Notes: a model not told the origin generated them from the letters alone. DNA of 33,272 nucleotides from Gammaproteobacteria bacterium (GCA_022360445.1 JAKSCV010000040.1:1-33272); one strand, 5' to 3'; positions 13,897-20,839 are shown, counted from the stretch's first letter. Numbers and translations: made by a program.

Positions 13897-14964
13897 ATGA
13901 AAACAAATCTCTCCTTGTCTTCTCTACTGCTTAACCTGGTTAGCAGGGCTCCACGGCAGCCTGTCGTTGATGAGGAGCCAGAAGACAGTAAGAAAGTGGG
14001 GACGACAATTAGATTTGAGCCTGTCACGCGAAGGTTTATTGAGACGCAAGCTGAAAACTTGGGAATATCCGTTCAGGAATTTGTGGCCATGACCTTCAAA
14101 GCGATCATGAAGGCGACTGAGGAACCTCAAGCTACAGAGCTTGAGCTTATGGCGGATCGATTTGTCGAGGCGTTTACTAGGCACGGAATACCCGTTGCAG
14201 ATATTCCAGCGATTTTACCAGAAGGCTCGCTTACCAGGTCGGATTTGCTCGCACGCAAGGATCTATTAAACAAACTGGATGATGCGACCATTCAGCAGGT
14301 ATCAACCCTGTTTACGCTCAACCCGGGCTGGCTCAAAGGGGTCGATAGTAATCCTCACAAAGCACCATTTTCCCGCTGGTACAAGAACGTCTCAGGGCTT
14401 GCCCACCGCCTGGCGGTGTTAAACCATACCTGTCGGCGTGTACGGGTGTTGTTAATCGCAGAAAAAGGCTTAACCCTGGAAAAATTACGTGTAGCCAAAG
14501 AAAAGGGGGATGAAGTGGACGCTGTTGATGTAGGAGTGGTGATCGAGAAGGAGCACCTTGTCAATGGCGTTGAATTTCGGAGTTATGAGGTTTGGGAGTC
14601 TGAACGCTGGAATTATTCTCGGTGCCGGCATTGCCTGAAAGCAATCATGATGTTCTGTGAAAACGCCAGAATTAGCTATGACGGTGTTTTGCTGGAAGAG
14701 GACGCTATAAGTCGTCTGTTTTATGGCAATACGTTAGCTGCAGACGAAATCAGGGGATACCGCGAGCTCTGGTATCCGGACCAATTGCTTTGGGGTGACG
14801 ATCGCAACCTGGAAGCTGACGAATTGCCTTCTATCAGGAGCTTTTATGAGGAATCTAAAGCCGGTAAATACGAGGTAGTGGTTAGGCAGCCTTATCTGGT
14901 CAAAGACTGGGATGAATTCGAGCGAGGAAGATTTGAGCTTAAATCCGAAAATATGAGTAATTGA
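13897..14964 (+). CDS. Plasmid protein with an N-terminal ribbon-helix-helix-like segment, 355 aa
   Basis: Residues about 36-72 (GTTIRFEPVTRRFIETQAEN, then GISVQEFVAMTFKAIMKA) have the strand-helix-helix pattern of ribbon-helix-helix DNA-binding proteins. A charged central region and a C-terminal domain (ERWNYSRCRHCLKAIMMFCENARISYDG) with Cys-His pairs follow. The family is not recognised. Divergent from parA across 140 bp, it may regulate the shared region. Its stop (14962-14964) lies inside a ParG-type array. The start at 13897 has a weak GGTAGCTAT site. Confidence 0.65.
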   Translation: MKTNLSLSSLLLNLVSRAPRQPVVDEEPEDSKKVGTTIRFEPVTRRFIETQAENLGISVQEFVAMTFKAIMKATEEPQATELELMADRFVEAFTRHGIPVADIPAILPEGSLTRSDLLARKDLLNKLDDATIQQVSTLFTLNPGWLKGVDSNPHKAPFSRWYKNVSGLAHRLAVLNHTCRRVRVLLIAEKGLTLEKLRVAKEKGDEVDAVDVGVVIEKEHLVNGVEFRSYEVWESERWNYSRCRHCLKAIMMFCENARISYDGVLLEEDAISRLFYGNTLAADEIRGYRELWYPDQLLWGDDRNLEADELPSIRSFYEESKAGKYEVVVRQPYLVKDWDEFERGRFELKSENMSN

Positions 14965-14990
14965 GTAAAGGAGTGGTTACGCAATTACTC
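14955..14990. repeat. ParG-type box array between the 355-aa and 94-aa genes
   Basis: GAGT 14955, 14963 and 14971, then ACTC 14987, all in 8-bp phase. The array covers the last codons of the 355-aa gene and lies about 90 bp upstream of the next start. Confidence 0.65.
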
Positions 14991-15081
14991 ATATTTTAAA
15001 TTTGATTTGCGGAATTGAAATATGTTTGATATATCTAATTCATGTGTGGTAAGTTCTAAAAATGTTTATCGAGAATGCTTC

Positions 15082-15366
15082 ATGGATCTCAAATCGTTGA
15101 AAGTTTTATTCTCGGATGGAGGTTTAACTGCGGCTGTAGCAGTTAAGGCACCTTTCGAGCAAAAGGGCTGGTTACTGCATTTTCAGCGTCGCAATGGTGG
15201 CGTTGCAGTAATTGGAACAGTGAGAGAGCCTGAAGCAGGAAAAGTTTTTCGGTCATTGGATGCTGTAGCATCTGCGGCCGCAGACGTGGGTTTTTCCCAA
15301 GTCTTAGTGAAGCTTACGGAAAGAGAAGAGATTGATCCAGATGATTTTGAGTTAAAAGCGCAATAA
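15082..15366 (+). CDS. Small conserved plasmid protein next to rep, 94 aa
   Basis: The start at 15082 (MDLKSLKVLFSDGGL) is preferred because small plasmid proteins with the pattern ..LF..GGL..AV.V.AP....W.L.FQ...G begin there; ATG 15022 would add 20 residues. The pattern PFEQKGWLLHFQRRNGG, then VFRSLDAVASAAADVGFSQVLVKL, is typical of short proteins often found beside replication genes on Gram-negative plasmids. Its job is unknown. A bidirectional hairpin terminator at 15364-15396 follows at once. Confidence 0.65.
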   Translation: MDLKSLKVLFSDGGLTAAVAVKAPFEQKGWLLHFQRRNGGVAVIGTVREPEAGKVFRSLDAVASAAADVGFSQVLVKLTEREEIDPDDFELKAQ

Positions 15367-15396
15367 AAAACCCACCGTTGTAGCGGCGGGTTTTTT
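15364..15396. terminator. Bidirectional hairpin terminator before the rep leader
   Basis: AAAAAACCCACCG and CGGCGGGTTTTTT pair with one mismatch around TTGTAG. The plus strand ends in TTTTTT and the minus strand too. It closes the 94-aa gene and would also end a minus-strand antisense RNA from the rep leader. Confidence 0.85.
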
Positions 15397-15480
15397 ATCA
15401 AGAAGTGCTTGGTGTTGGCGCACCAAGCCTAATAATTACACCTGGGAGCTGGCGGGCACCTTCAGGCGTAACATGTTACG
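15364..15480 (-). ncRNA. Probable antisense RNA controlling rep
   Basis: A minus-strand promoter TTGCAA (15516-15511), 17 bp and TATCTT (15493-15488) would start an RNA near 15480. The transcript ends at the 15364-15396 terminator, about 110 nt in all. The plus-strand target folds into a stem GCTTGGTG (15407-15414) / CACCAAGC (15421-15428) with loop TTGGCG. UUGGCG with its YUNR turn is the loop known from antisense-regulated plasmid leaders (ColIb-P9, IncB). ColE2-type rep genes are controlled by a similar-sized antisense RNA. Confidence 0.6.
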
Positions 15481-15481
15481 C
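15466..15481. repeat. 16-bp perfect palindrome in the rep leader
   Basis: GCGTAACATGTTACGC is a perfect dyad. It sits at the presumed start of the antisense RNA and could be an operator or part of the folded leader. Confidence 0.4.
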
Positions 15482-15487
15482 TTTAAA

Positions 15488-15513
15488 AAAGATACTCTAG
15501 TTCGAGTATCTTT
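15488..15513 (+). promoter_or_regulatory. Hairpin in the rep leader
   Basis: AAAGATACTC and GAGTATCTTT form a 10-bp stem around TAGTTC on the rep mRNA strand. It overlaps the minus-strand promoter for the antisense RNA, so leader folding and antisense transcription share this DNA. Confidence 0.45.
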
Positions 15514-15646
15514 GCAATTGTTGCTGTGAAAAGCAAGCGACAAGCCTGACGCTGCTCCCCAAACCTAGAAGGGGATAAAACTGGGGACTACGCAGGCAAT
15601 ACAAAGCCACGAGAGGTACTATCAGCCAGGTACTGCGTTTAACCGG

Positions 15647-16813
15647 TTGTTATCGGAAGCGCCGTATTTGCCTCGCTGTAGCGATAACAAAACCGCCGCC
15701 TTGGTGAGGCCGCGTGAGTACGCTATTCGTTATCCGTATATGCAGGTCAACCGCCCGGATATGGTGAGCTGGCTTGTTTTTGACCTCGACCATTCCAATT
15801 CCCTGATTTGGGAAGATGAGCTTTTCCCAGCTCCCAACTTTGTGGTGAGCAACCGTAAAAACGGTCATTCCCACCTGTTCTATGCCATTGTGCCGGTCTG
15901 CACATCCGAGAATGCCCGCTCCAAGCCTATCCAGTACATGAAGGCCGTTTATGAGGCAATGGCGGCGCGTTTGAACGCTGACCCGGCCTATAGTGGGCCT
16001 GTTGCAAAAACACCTGGTCATCCCTGGTGGTCAACCTGGGAGATTCACGGCACTGAATACGAATTAGGCGAGCTGGCCGATTATGTTGATCTGGCGATCA
16101 CGCAGCCTTGGAGTACCGGCCCCGACCTCGATGCCGTATCACACTCGCGCCACTGTCTGCTTTTTGAAGAGCTGCGCTTTTACGCCTATTCCGTTGTGAA
16201 TCGTGAGAAAGAGCAGGGGACGTTCCAGTCCTTTATGCGATTACTGGAAGCCTACGCCTACAACAAGAACAATTACCGACAGCGTGGCTTTTCAATGAAC
16301 CTGACAGCGGCCCAGGTAAAAGCCACGGTTAAATCTGTGGCTCGTTGGACATGGGATCGGTATACCGGCAACAGCCAATGCCATCGAGGTGTAATGAACC
16401 TCGATAAAACGCTGTCTCTCAAAGAGCGCCAGAAGTTAGCGGCTGAGCGTACCCATCAAACGCGCCAGAAGGCCACAGAATCCAAAATAAGAGCAGTATG
16501 CCGGTCGTTGCAGGAGAAAGGCTGCAAGCTCACTCAGGTGGCCGTAGCGCTCGCCACAGGACTAACCCGGCAAACCATAGCCAAATACCAACACGTCCTG
16601 GATGAACCCCGTAAGTCAGAAGCTTCCAATGTCATCCCCTTGGAGGCAGGTTCCGGGCAATCTCGTGGTGTTAATTATGGTGTGCATCAGATATCAGCCC
16701 CCCGCAGGGGCAGCGGTGAGGATTTAAAAAAAGGGCAGGTAGGTTTGTTTTCTGATGGTGAGTCTTCGGGTGTTGGGGTGCGTCTTAGCTCTGCCTCTGA
16801 TCCTCCTGATTAA
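15647..16813 (+). CDS. repA: ColE2/pPT23A-type replication initiator (replicase/primase), 388 aa or more
   Basis: PYMQVNRPDMVSWLVFDLDH (residues about 30-49, with DLDH), then SGPVAKTPGHPWWSTWEIH, are conserved blocks of the replicase/primase family of ColE2 and pPT23A-type plasmids. A PriCT-like helical region follows. A C-terminal HTH (LTQVAVALATGLTRQTIAKYQ) probably binds the origin. The protein primes leading-strand synthesis at its own origin. TTG 15647 is the first conventional start, but the frame stays open to 15569 and codes HERYYQPGTAFNRL, which looks like the conserved N-terminus. AGAAGGGG at 15567-15574 precedes a CTG at 15581, a possible non-standard start. Confidence 0.88.
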   Translation: MLSEAPYLPRCSDNKTAALVRPREYAIRYPYMQVNRPDMVSWLVFDLDHSNSLIWEDELFPAPNFVVSNRKNGHSHLFYAIVPVCTSENARSKPIQYMKAVYEAMAARLNADPAYSGPVAKTPGHPWWSTWEIHGTEYELGELADYVDLAITQPWSTGPDLDAVSHSRHCLLFEELRFYAYSVVNREKEQGTFQSFMRLLEAYAYNKNNYRQRGFSMNLTAAQVKATVKSVARWTWDRYTGNSQCHRGVMNLDKTLSLKERQKLAAERTHQTRQKATESKIRAVCRSLQEKGCKLTQVAVALATGLTRQTIAKYQHVLDEPRKSEASNVIPLEAGSGQSRGVNYGVHQISAPRRGSGEDLKKGQVGLFSDGESSGVGVRLSSASDPPD

Positions 16814-16965
16814 AAATAAATATAGATAACTTGTTATTTGTTGTTGCTGCATGGACGTTGTGGTCAGAGTGGGTGTTAGGTGTGGGCGACAGTGTGGTCA
16901 AAGAGCGAATAGCGTTTTTTGCTATTCATCCTTTGTCCACACGTCCCGCAGGGATCGTCCATGCC
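16814..16965. other. Structured region downstream of rep, candidate replication origin
   Basis: A nested inverted repeat: GCATGGACG (16849-16857) with CGTCCATGC (16956-16964); GTGTGG (16892) with CCACAC (16937); CAAAG with CTTTG; GAATAGC (16907) with GCTATTC (16921) around a T-rich loop. ColE2-type origins lie just downstream of rep, which is where this sits. It is preceded by an AT-rich run (16814-16842). Confidence 0.5.
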
Positions 16966-17068
16966 TAATGCACACGCCTCGAAGAGCTGTCCACAACATG
17001 GTTGGCACCGTGTTCTTATGTCAAAAGCTCTTTGATTTAATATTCAATAGGTCCTGTGGAAGAACCCC
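16966..17068. other. Flank of the Tn3-type insertion
   Basis: No gene is evident here. The segment includes a second, imperfect copy of the Tn3-type tip, GGTCCTGTGGAAGAACC at 17050-17066, itself preceded by CAATA (17045-17049). Confidence 0.45.
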
Positions 17069-17130
17069 CAATAGGGGTCCTGTGGAAGAACCGCCAAATA
17101 TGTAAACTTTGGCGGCTCATATAGCCCTTA

Positions 17131-17418
17131 TTATTCAAGGCTGGGCGGCCACTGCTGTGCAGCATGCAATACACGTAAAATGCGGATAATATCCGGAGTA
17201 TCCTGATAAACGACAATGTAGTTTGATAAGGCAACCAATTCACGGGTGCCATCTACTCGACCTGGTCGGCCCATTTTTGGGAACGCGGGTAACTTCCCAA
17301 CTTTTTCCTCAATATCATCCTTCACCCGCTGTGCGGCATCTGGGTTGTCATCTGATATATAATCGACAATGGTCAGTAAATCAGAGCGAGCTACTTGCAG
17401 CCACTCAACTTCAAGCAT
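17131..17418 (-). CDS. RelE/ParE-superfamily toxin, 95 aa
   Basis: EVEWLQVARSDLLTIVDYISDDNPDAAQRV is the ParE N-terminal pattern. KLPAFPKMGRPGRVDGTRELVALSNYIVVYQ, then IIRILRVLHAAQQWP, completes the ParE/RelE fold (PxxGRxG..GTRELV, YIVVY, ILRVLH). ParE members poison gyrase and RelE members cleave mRNA; the GRPGR and H-AAQQWP features look ParE-like. The start at 17418 overlaps the antitoxin stop by 8 bases; an earlier ATG at 17433 is less likely. It is cargo of the Tn3-type element. Confidence 0.9.
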   Translation of the reverse strand: MLEVEWLQVARSDLLTIVDYISDDNPDAAQRVKDDIEEKVGKLPAFPKMGRPGRVDGTRELVALSNYIVVYQDTPDIIRILRVLHAAQQWPPSLE

Positions 17419-17701
17419 GACGCTTCCTATCAATCAACGCTTGAACGTCATCCATCACTTGATCGTGTGGCACTGCCGGTTTGGTATCGGCCAGAGCTTC
17501 TTGTACTTTGGCACGGAACCAAACATCGTAGGCAGCAGGATCTGCTGTCAGTCCAACGGGTAAACCACCCTCTTTAGTCACCCGTGTCAGTAAAATGCGA
17601 ACCGCATCGGAAACCGTTAACCCGAAACTGGCAAGCTTTTCCGCCGCTTCGGTTTTCAAATTTTCATCTACACGAACGTGCAGCATCGATGTATGCGCCA
17701 T
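17411..17701 (-). CDS. RelB/DinJ-family antitoxin, 96 aa
   Basis: A ribbon-helix-helix N-terminus (SMLHVRVDENLKTEAAEKLASFGLTVSDAVRILLTRVTKEG) binds DNA. The C-terminal part (AYDVWFRAKVQEALADTKP, then VPHDQVMDDVQALI) wraps the toxin. Pairing RelB/DinJ with a ParE-like toxin is a common hybrid. An 18-bp palindrome 40 bases upstream (17741-17758) is its likely autoregulatory operator. The toxin-binding part is closely similar to the middle of the protein at 5246-5755. Confidence 0.92.
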   Translation of the reverse strand: MAHTSMLHVRVDENLKTEAAEKLASFGLTVSDAVRILLTRVTKEGGLPVGLTADPAAYDVWFRAKVQEALADTKPAVPHDQVMDDVQALIDRKRHA

Positions 17702-17740
17702 TTGCAGTTCTCCAGGTTGTCATAAATTCTCTAAGATTAT

Positions 17741-17758
17741 GTATCTCATTTGAGATAC
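17741..17758. promoter_or_regulatory. 18-bp palindromic operator of the TA operon
   Basis: GTATCTCA TT TGAGATAC is a perfect dyad, located between the antitoxin start and the res site. RelB-family proteins bind such palindromes to repress their own operon. Confidence 0.65.
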
Positions 17759-17771
17759 AGTCAACCTTTTA

Positions 17772-17868
17772 TGTCTATCATTAGGTATACAATTTGATAG
17801 GCGTAGAAAAAGCCTATCAAAACTACTATCATAAGTTCTCAATCAAAACCTTTAAAGAGATATGATAG
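17772..17868. promoter_or_regulatory. Res site of the Tn3-type element
   Basis: Repeated CTATCA half-sites in both orientations. TCTATCATTAGG with CAATTTGATAGG brackets a TATA centre at 17774-17801 (site I, 28 bp). GCCTATCAAAACTACTATCAT (17812-17832) and GATATGATAG (17859-17868) form the accessory sites. The site sits between the antitoxin promoter and the resolvase gene, as in other Tn3 elements. Confidence 0.7.
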
Positions 17869-17871
17869 AAA

Positions 17872-18735
17872 ATGCCGCGTGTGGGATATGCCCGAGTCAG
17901 CTCCACCGGTCAAAGCCTTGAGGTGCAACTGGAAAAGTTGAACCAAGCAAAGTGCGACCGGATTTACCAAGAGAAGCGCAGTGGTCGGACTGCCGACCGT
18001 CCTGAATTCCAAGCTTGCATGAATTATCTACGAGAAGGGGATACCCTGGTCATCACGCGACTGGATCGGCTGGCGCGATCCGTGGTGCACCTGGCACAAC
18101 TCGCAAAACGATTCCAGCATGAAGGGATAGACCTGCTCGTGGTGGACCAAAACATCGATACCAGCACGTCAACCGGCAGGCTGATGTTTAATATGCTGGC
18201 GTCTATCGCCGAATTTGAAAATGACCTGCGAACTGAGCGCCAGGCCGAAGGTATTGCCAAAGCCAAAGAGAACGGAGTGAAGTTTGGCCGACCGGCAAAA
18301 CTGACGGAAACCAAGCGAGAAGCGATTTACTCTAGGCGCTTAGCTGGAGCCACCATAGGTCAGTTGGCCAAGGAGTTTAGATTGGGTGAAGCTACGATCT
18401 ACCGGGCGCTGAATGCTGTTAAGCAGTCAGGTTCAGTACCTGCGCTGAAAACAACAAAAGTGATTCTCTGGCTCCAAGTTGAAAACAACAGCAAATTTGT
18501 CAGAGGGAAAGGAAAGTCTCGCCAGCACATCGAGGACTATATTCTGACCGAGTATGATGCGAAAAAACTGGAAAAAGATGGTTGGGAGTACGAGCTAACC
18601 TTTCAATACGCAGATGACGAAGACCTCGAAACACAAATCTACGATCTATCCGCTGAAATGAGTCATGAAGCCGATTTGCGGAACGGCTTTGTAGAGTGCA
18701 GTTTTACTGAGGTTGGTACTGATCGCTCATGGTGA
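17872..18735 (+). CDS. tnpR: Serine resolvase with C-terminal extension, Tn3-type, 287 aa
   Basis: Catalytic Ser10 in YARVSSTGQ, then LVITRLDRLARSV and the long helix MLASIAEFENDLRTERQAEG. A helix-turn-helix (ATIGQLAKEFRLGEATIYRAL) ends the normal resolvase at about residue 185. A further 100 residues (KTTKVILWLQVENNSKF, then EYELTFQYADDEDLE) make an acidic extension seen in a subgroup of Tn3-family resolvases. It would resolve transposition cointegrates at the res site just upstream. It may also resolve plasmid multimers. Confidence 0.92.
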   Translation: MPRVGYARVSSTGQSLEVQLEKLNQAKCDRIYQEKRSGRTADRPEFQACMNYLREGDTLVITRLDRLARSVVHLAQLAKRFQHEGIDLLVVDQNIDTSTSTGRLMFNMLASIAEFENDLRTERQAEGIAKAKENGVKFGRPAKLTETKREAIYSRRLAGATIGQLAKEFRLGEATIYRALNAVKQSGSVPALKTTKVILWLQVENNSKFVRGKGKSRQHIEDYILTEYDAKKLEKDGWEYELTFQYADDEDLETQIYDLSAEMSHEADLRNGFVECSFTEVGTDRSW

Positions 18736-18816
18736 CAGCGTCCAACTTTACAAATTTGGCGGTTCTTCCACAGGACCCCCAATAGGTGGAATAACTAAAA
18801 ATGGCTAGTAATCATT

Positions 18817-19149
18817 ATGTGGATTAATTGCAAAGAACAAATGCCGGAGGATATGGAAGTCGTCATTGCCTTGTATCTGGGGCATTGGCCGGGGCGTGGC
18901 AACAGCGGCATTGCCGATGTTTATGCCGTGGATGGCAAATGGTTCAACCTTCCTGGAGGTGTTGCAGTCGTTGGGTGGATGCCGGTACCGGCTACTGGGC
19001 ATTTACCAATTTCAGAGCACTATGCTGACTCAACTGTCGCGTCCGCGTCTAGGTCAGGTAGTCTCCTTGGAAGCATCGAAACTGCTGTTCCTTCGATTTT
19101 CGAATGCATATTTGAAGGCGATTACTCAGAGATAAAACGACCAGGGTGA
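18817..19149 (+). CDS. DUF551-like protein, 110 aa
   Basis: MWINCKEQMPEDMEVVIALYLGH, then GIADVYAVDGKWFNLPGGVAVVGWMPVP, matches the DUF551 pattern seen in phage and plasmid small proteins (W...MPE..., ..V.GWMP.P). The C-terminal 40 residues (SEHYADSTVASASRSG..) are not conserved and may be disordered. It starts 33 bases after the Tn3-type element, which may have separated it from its original promoter. No ribosome site is strong. The role of DUF551 is unknown. Confidence 0.65.
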   Translation: MWINCKEQMPEDMEVVIALYLGHWPGRGNSGIADVYAVDGKWFNLPGGVAVVGWMPVPATGHLPISEHYADSTVASASRSGSLLGSIETAVPSIFECIFEGDYSEIKRPG

Positions 19150-19237
19150 TTTTGCGCAGGAATTTACGGTTTGAGGTTGGATTCGGTGGAACCGTAAGTT
19201 TCTGTTCAAATGCCCCCGCTAGTCCGTGTGGCTTCTC

Positions 19238-19286
19238 TTGTCTTTTGTATGTATTATATGTATGATACCTACATACAATACATACA
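19238..19286 (+). promoter_or_regulatory. kfrA promoter and autoregulatory operator
   Basis: TTGTCT (19238-19243), 17 bp and TATGAT (19261-19266) make a strong promoter. It is covered by a nested inverted repeat: TGTATGTAT (19246-19254) with ATACATACA (19278-19286), and inner TGTATG (19259-19264) with CATACA (19272-19277). KfrA proteins are known to repress their own promoter through such repeats. Confidence 0.75.
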
Positions 19287-19300
19287 CTGAGGCGAAAATT

Positions 19301-20227
19301 ATGACAGTAAAACCAGAAATCAAAAGCAAGATTATTGATACAGCTAATACGCTTGTTGCTGAGGGTGTTGATAGCCCAACCAACGATCAAGTGCGCGAGC
19401 GTATGGGTGGCGGGTCGCTGTCTCATATTTCTCCTGTTATGAGGGAGTGGAGAGAAGGGCGTAAGTCAGAAGTGGCTGTAGCCTTGGAAATTCCATCGGA
19501 TCTAAAAAAAGCTATCGAGACGTCATTGAGCCAGGTGTGGTCAGCTGCTAATAAACTGGCTTCTGCGACTGTTGAGAAAGTTCAGCAGGAAGCGCAGGTC
19601 GCTATCGATGCTGCATCCTCAGAGCGGGACGAGGCATTGGGTGAAGTTAGTCGATTGGAAGAACGTATTCTTGAGCTTCAGAAAATAGTTGAAGACAAGG
19701 AGAAGTCTGTTCACCTGATCCAAAGTGATTTTGATCAGGAACGTGCTAGGGTTGGTCAGTTGACAACTGAAGCCGCAGCATTGACGGCAAAGATCGAGGA
19801 TCGTGATGCTCAGGTGAAAGAGTTAAAAGGAGAGCTTGCTGAGGCTCGTGAGTATAATAGGAGCTTGCAGGTAGAGCTGAAGGAGGCTCAGGTTGCTATC
19901 AATGCAGCATCCTCAGAACGGGATGAGTCGTTGGGTAAGGTCAGCCGATTGGAGGAACGCAATCTGGAACTCCAAAAAGTCGTTGAAGACAAGGAGAAAG
20001 CTGTTCACTTGGTCCAGAGTGATTTGGATAAAGAGCGAGGCCGGGTTAGTCAGTTAGCCTCTGATACTGCCACTCTGACTGCAAAAGTTGAGGATCGTGA
20101 TGCTCAGGTGAAAGAGTTAAAAGGGGAGCTTACTGAGGCCCGTGACCACAATAGAAATCTGCAGGCCGAGTTGGTAGCCCTTGCAAAGCAAGCGCAGAAA
20201 GGGCAGGCGGATGACAAAAAACAGTGA
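19301..20227 (+). CDS. kfrA: KfrA-type plasmid protein with duplicated coiled coil, 308 aa
   Basis: The KfrA N-terminal DNA-binding domain occupies residues 1-90 (IIDTANTLVAEGVDSPTNDQ, then VRERMGGGSLSHISPVMREWR). A continuous coiled coil follows. The coil is made of two tandem copies of about 97 residues (each starting EAQVAI.AASSERDE and ending DAQVKELKGEL.EAR), evidently a recent internal duplication. KfrA binds its own promoter and helps plasmid stability, perhaps as a nucleoid-like scaffold. The start at 19301 is chosen after the operator; an upstream frame from 19226 overlaps the promoter. The next gene's start overlaps its end. Confidence 0.88.
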   Translation: MTVKPEIKSKIIDTANTLVAEGVDSPTNDQVRERMGGGSLSHISPVMREWREGRKSEVAVALEIPSDLKKAIETSLSQVWSAANKLASATVEKVQQEAQVAIDAASSERDEALGEVSRLEERILELQKIVEDKEKSVHLIQSDFDQERARVGQLTTEAAALTAKIEDRDAQVKELKGELAEAREYNRSLQVELKEAQVAINAASSERDESLGKVSRLEERNLELQKVVEDKEKAVHLVQSDLDKERGRVSQLASDTATLTAKVEDRDAQVKELKGELTEARDHNRNLQAELVALAKQAQKGQADDKKQ

Positions 20228-20390
20228 TTTTGAGGATGCTTTCGCCATCTTCCGTCTGGAAGGGCTGGAACTAACTGAGCAGGAGATCCAGCTCCTTCGG
20301 GAACTGGATCAATTGCCATTCTCTGAAGAGCAGATCCGTGCCTTTTTAAAGGCTGGTCGAAGAGGTGCCGATGAATCCAAAAGTGGTTGA
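20211..20390 (+). CDS. VbhA-like antitoxin-domain protein, 59 aa
   Basis: Short helical protein (DAFAIFRLEGLELTEQEIQLLREL, then PFSEEQIRAFLKAG) with the pattern of VbhA-type antitoxins of Fic AMP-transferases (..LEGL..., then a second helix pair). The inhibitory motif [S/T]xxxE[G/N] is only partly met: the E-G pair is present, but Ile stands where Ser/Thr should be. No Fic protein is encoded in this window. The ATG overlaps the last codons of kfrA, and the next gene starts 20 bases before its stop, so it belongs to the kfrA operon. Confidence 0.55.
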   Translation: MTKNSDFEDAFAIFRLEGLELTEQEIQLLRELDQLPFSEEQIRAFLKAGRRGADESKSG

Positions 20391-20634
20391 GCTCGTGCGT
20401 TGCCGGTACCAGTGTAGGCTGTGTGGCGACATTATTGAAAGTAATGGTTACCTGGTGGAATGCCGCTGCAGAGCGATTGCCATAGATGCCACGCCTGGTG
20501 ATCCTGACTTGCCTCGACGTATGCGAGGGAAGGAAGAGAATTTCATCAGTCGGTGCGAATGGCGTACTGAGTCAGGTGATTTGGTTCGGGAAGGGGAGAG
20601 TGCGGCCGACAATCTGCCAGGCCGCGCGTCTTAG
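20371..20634 (+). CDS. Cys-rich small protein, zinc-ribbon-like, 87 aa
   Basis: CRYQCRLCGDIIESNGYLVECRC near residues 11-33 has five Cys, including a CxxC pair, and an IAID segment after it. This is the pattern of small plasmid proteins with a probable zinc site (DUF7695-like). A final Cys lies in RCEWRTESGD. It overlaps the VbhA-like gene, so it is the third gene of the kfrA operon. ATG 20371 follows AGAGGTGCCG. Function unknown. Confidence 0.65.
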   Translation: MNPKVVELVRCRYQCRLCGDIIESNGYLVECRCRAIAIDATPGDPDLPRRMRGKEENFISRCEWRTESGDLVREGESAADNLPGRAS

Positions 20635-20635
20635 C

Positions 20636-20818
20636 TTAGAGATTCTTTTCGATTTGAGTTATTTCCTGATTGCTTGCCTGAATAAACTCGTCAATCTCCC
20701 CTGTTAAAAAATTGCCTCCAGTGGCTTCCAAGAGTTGGGTTCGGGCCTTACTCAGAAGCTCCAGCGCGTCTTCTGAGATCGTTAAAAGTGTGTTGGTTTC
20801 GGCTGGTATGGTATTCAT
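20636..20818 (-). CDS. Hypothetical 60-aa protein
   Basis: A strong AGGAGAAATTCG ribosome site precedes the ATG at 20818. The protein is helical and acidic (ALELLSKARTQLLEATGGNF, then EIDEFIQASNQEITQIEKNL), of antitoxin-like size but unrecognised. It is convergent with the kfrA operon, with just one base between the two stops, and follows the lipoprotein genes in the same direction. Confidence 0.55.
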   Translation of the reverse strand: MNTIPAETNTLLTISEDALELLSKARTQLLEATGGNFLTGEIDEFIQASNQEITQIEKNL

Positions 20819-20839
20819 CGAATTTCTCCTGTGTATGAG

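Larger units (their letters stand above)
17069..18784. mobile_element. Non-autonomous Tn3-family element with toxin-antitoxin pair and resolvase
   Basis: Left inverted repeat 17074-17111 and right 18742-18779 match at 35 of 38 bases; both begin GGGGTCCTGTGGAAGAACCG when read inward. The 5-bp direct repeats CAATA (17069-17073 and 18780-18784) are the target duplication. IR length, GGGG ends and 5-bp duplication are Tn3-family hallmarks. The 1,706-bp element carries toxin, antitoxin, res site and resolvase but no tnpA, so a transposase must act in trans. TA genes beside the resolvase are known from several Tn3 transposons. Confidence 0.88.

Noticed and set aside
11430..14990. Repeats as a CRISPR array
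   Set aside because: The units are tetramers at 8-bp period with no unique spacers of 25-40 bp, and no cas genes are present.
19226..19300. KfrA start at 19226 with a hydrophobic N-terminus
   Set aside because: This extension lies over the promoter and operator; KfrA proteins start with the DNA-binding domain, as at 19301.
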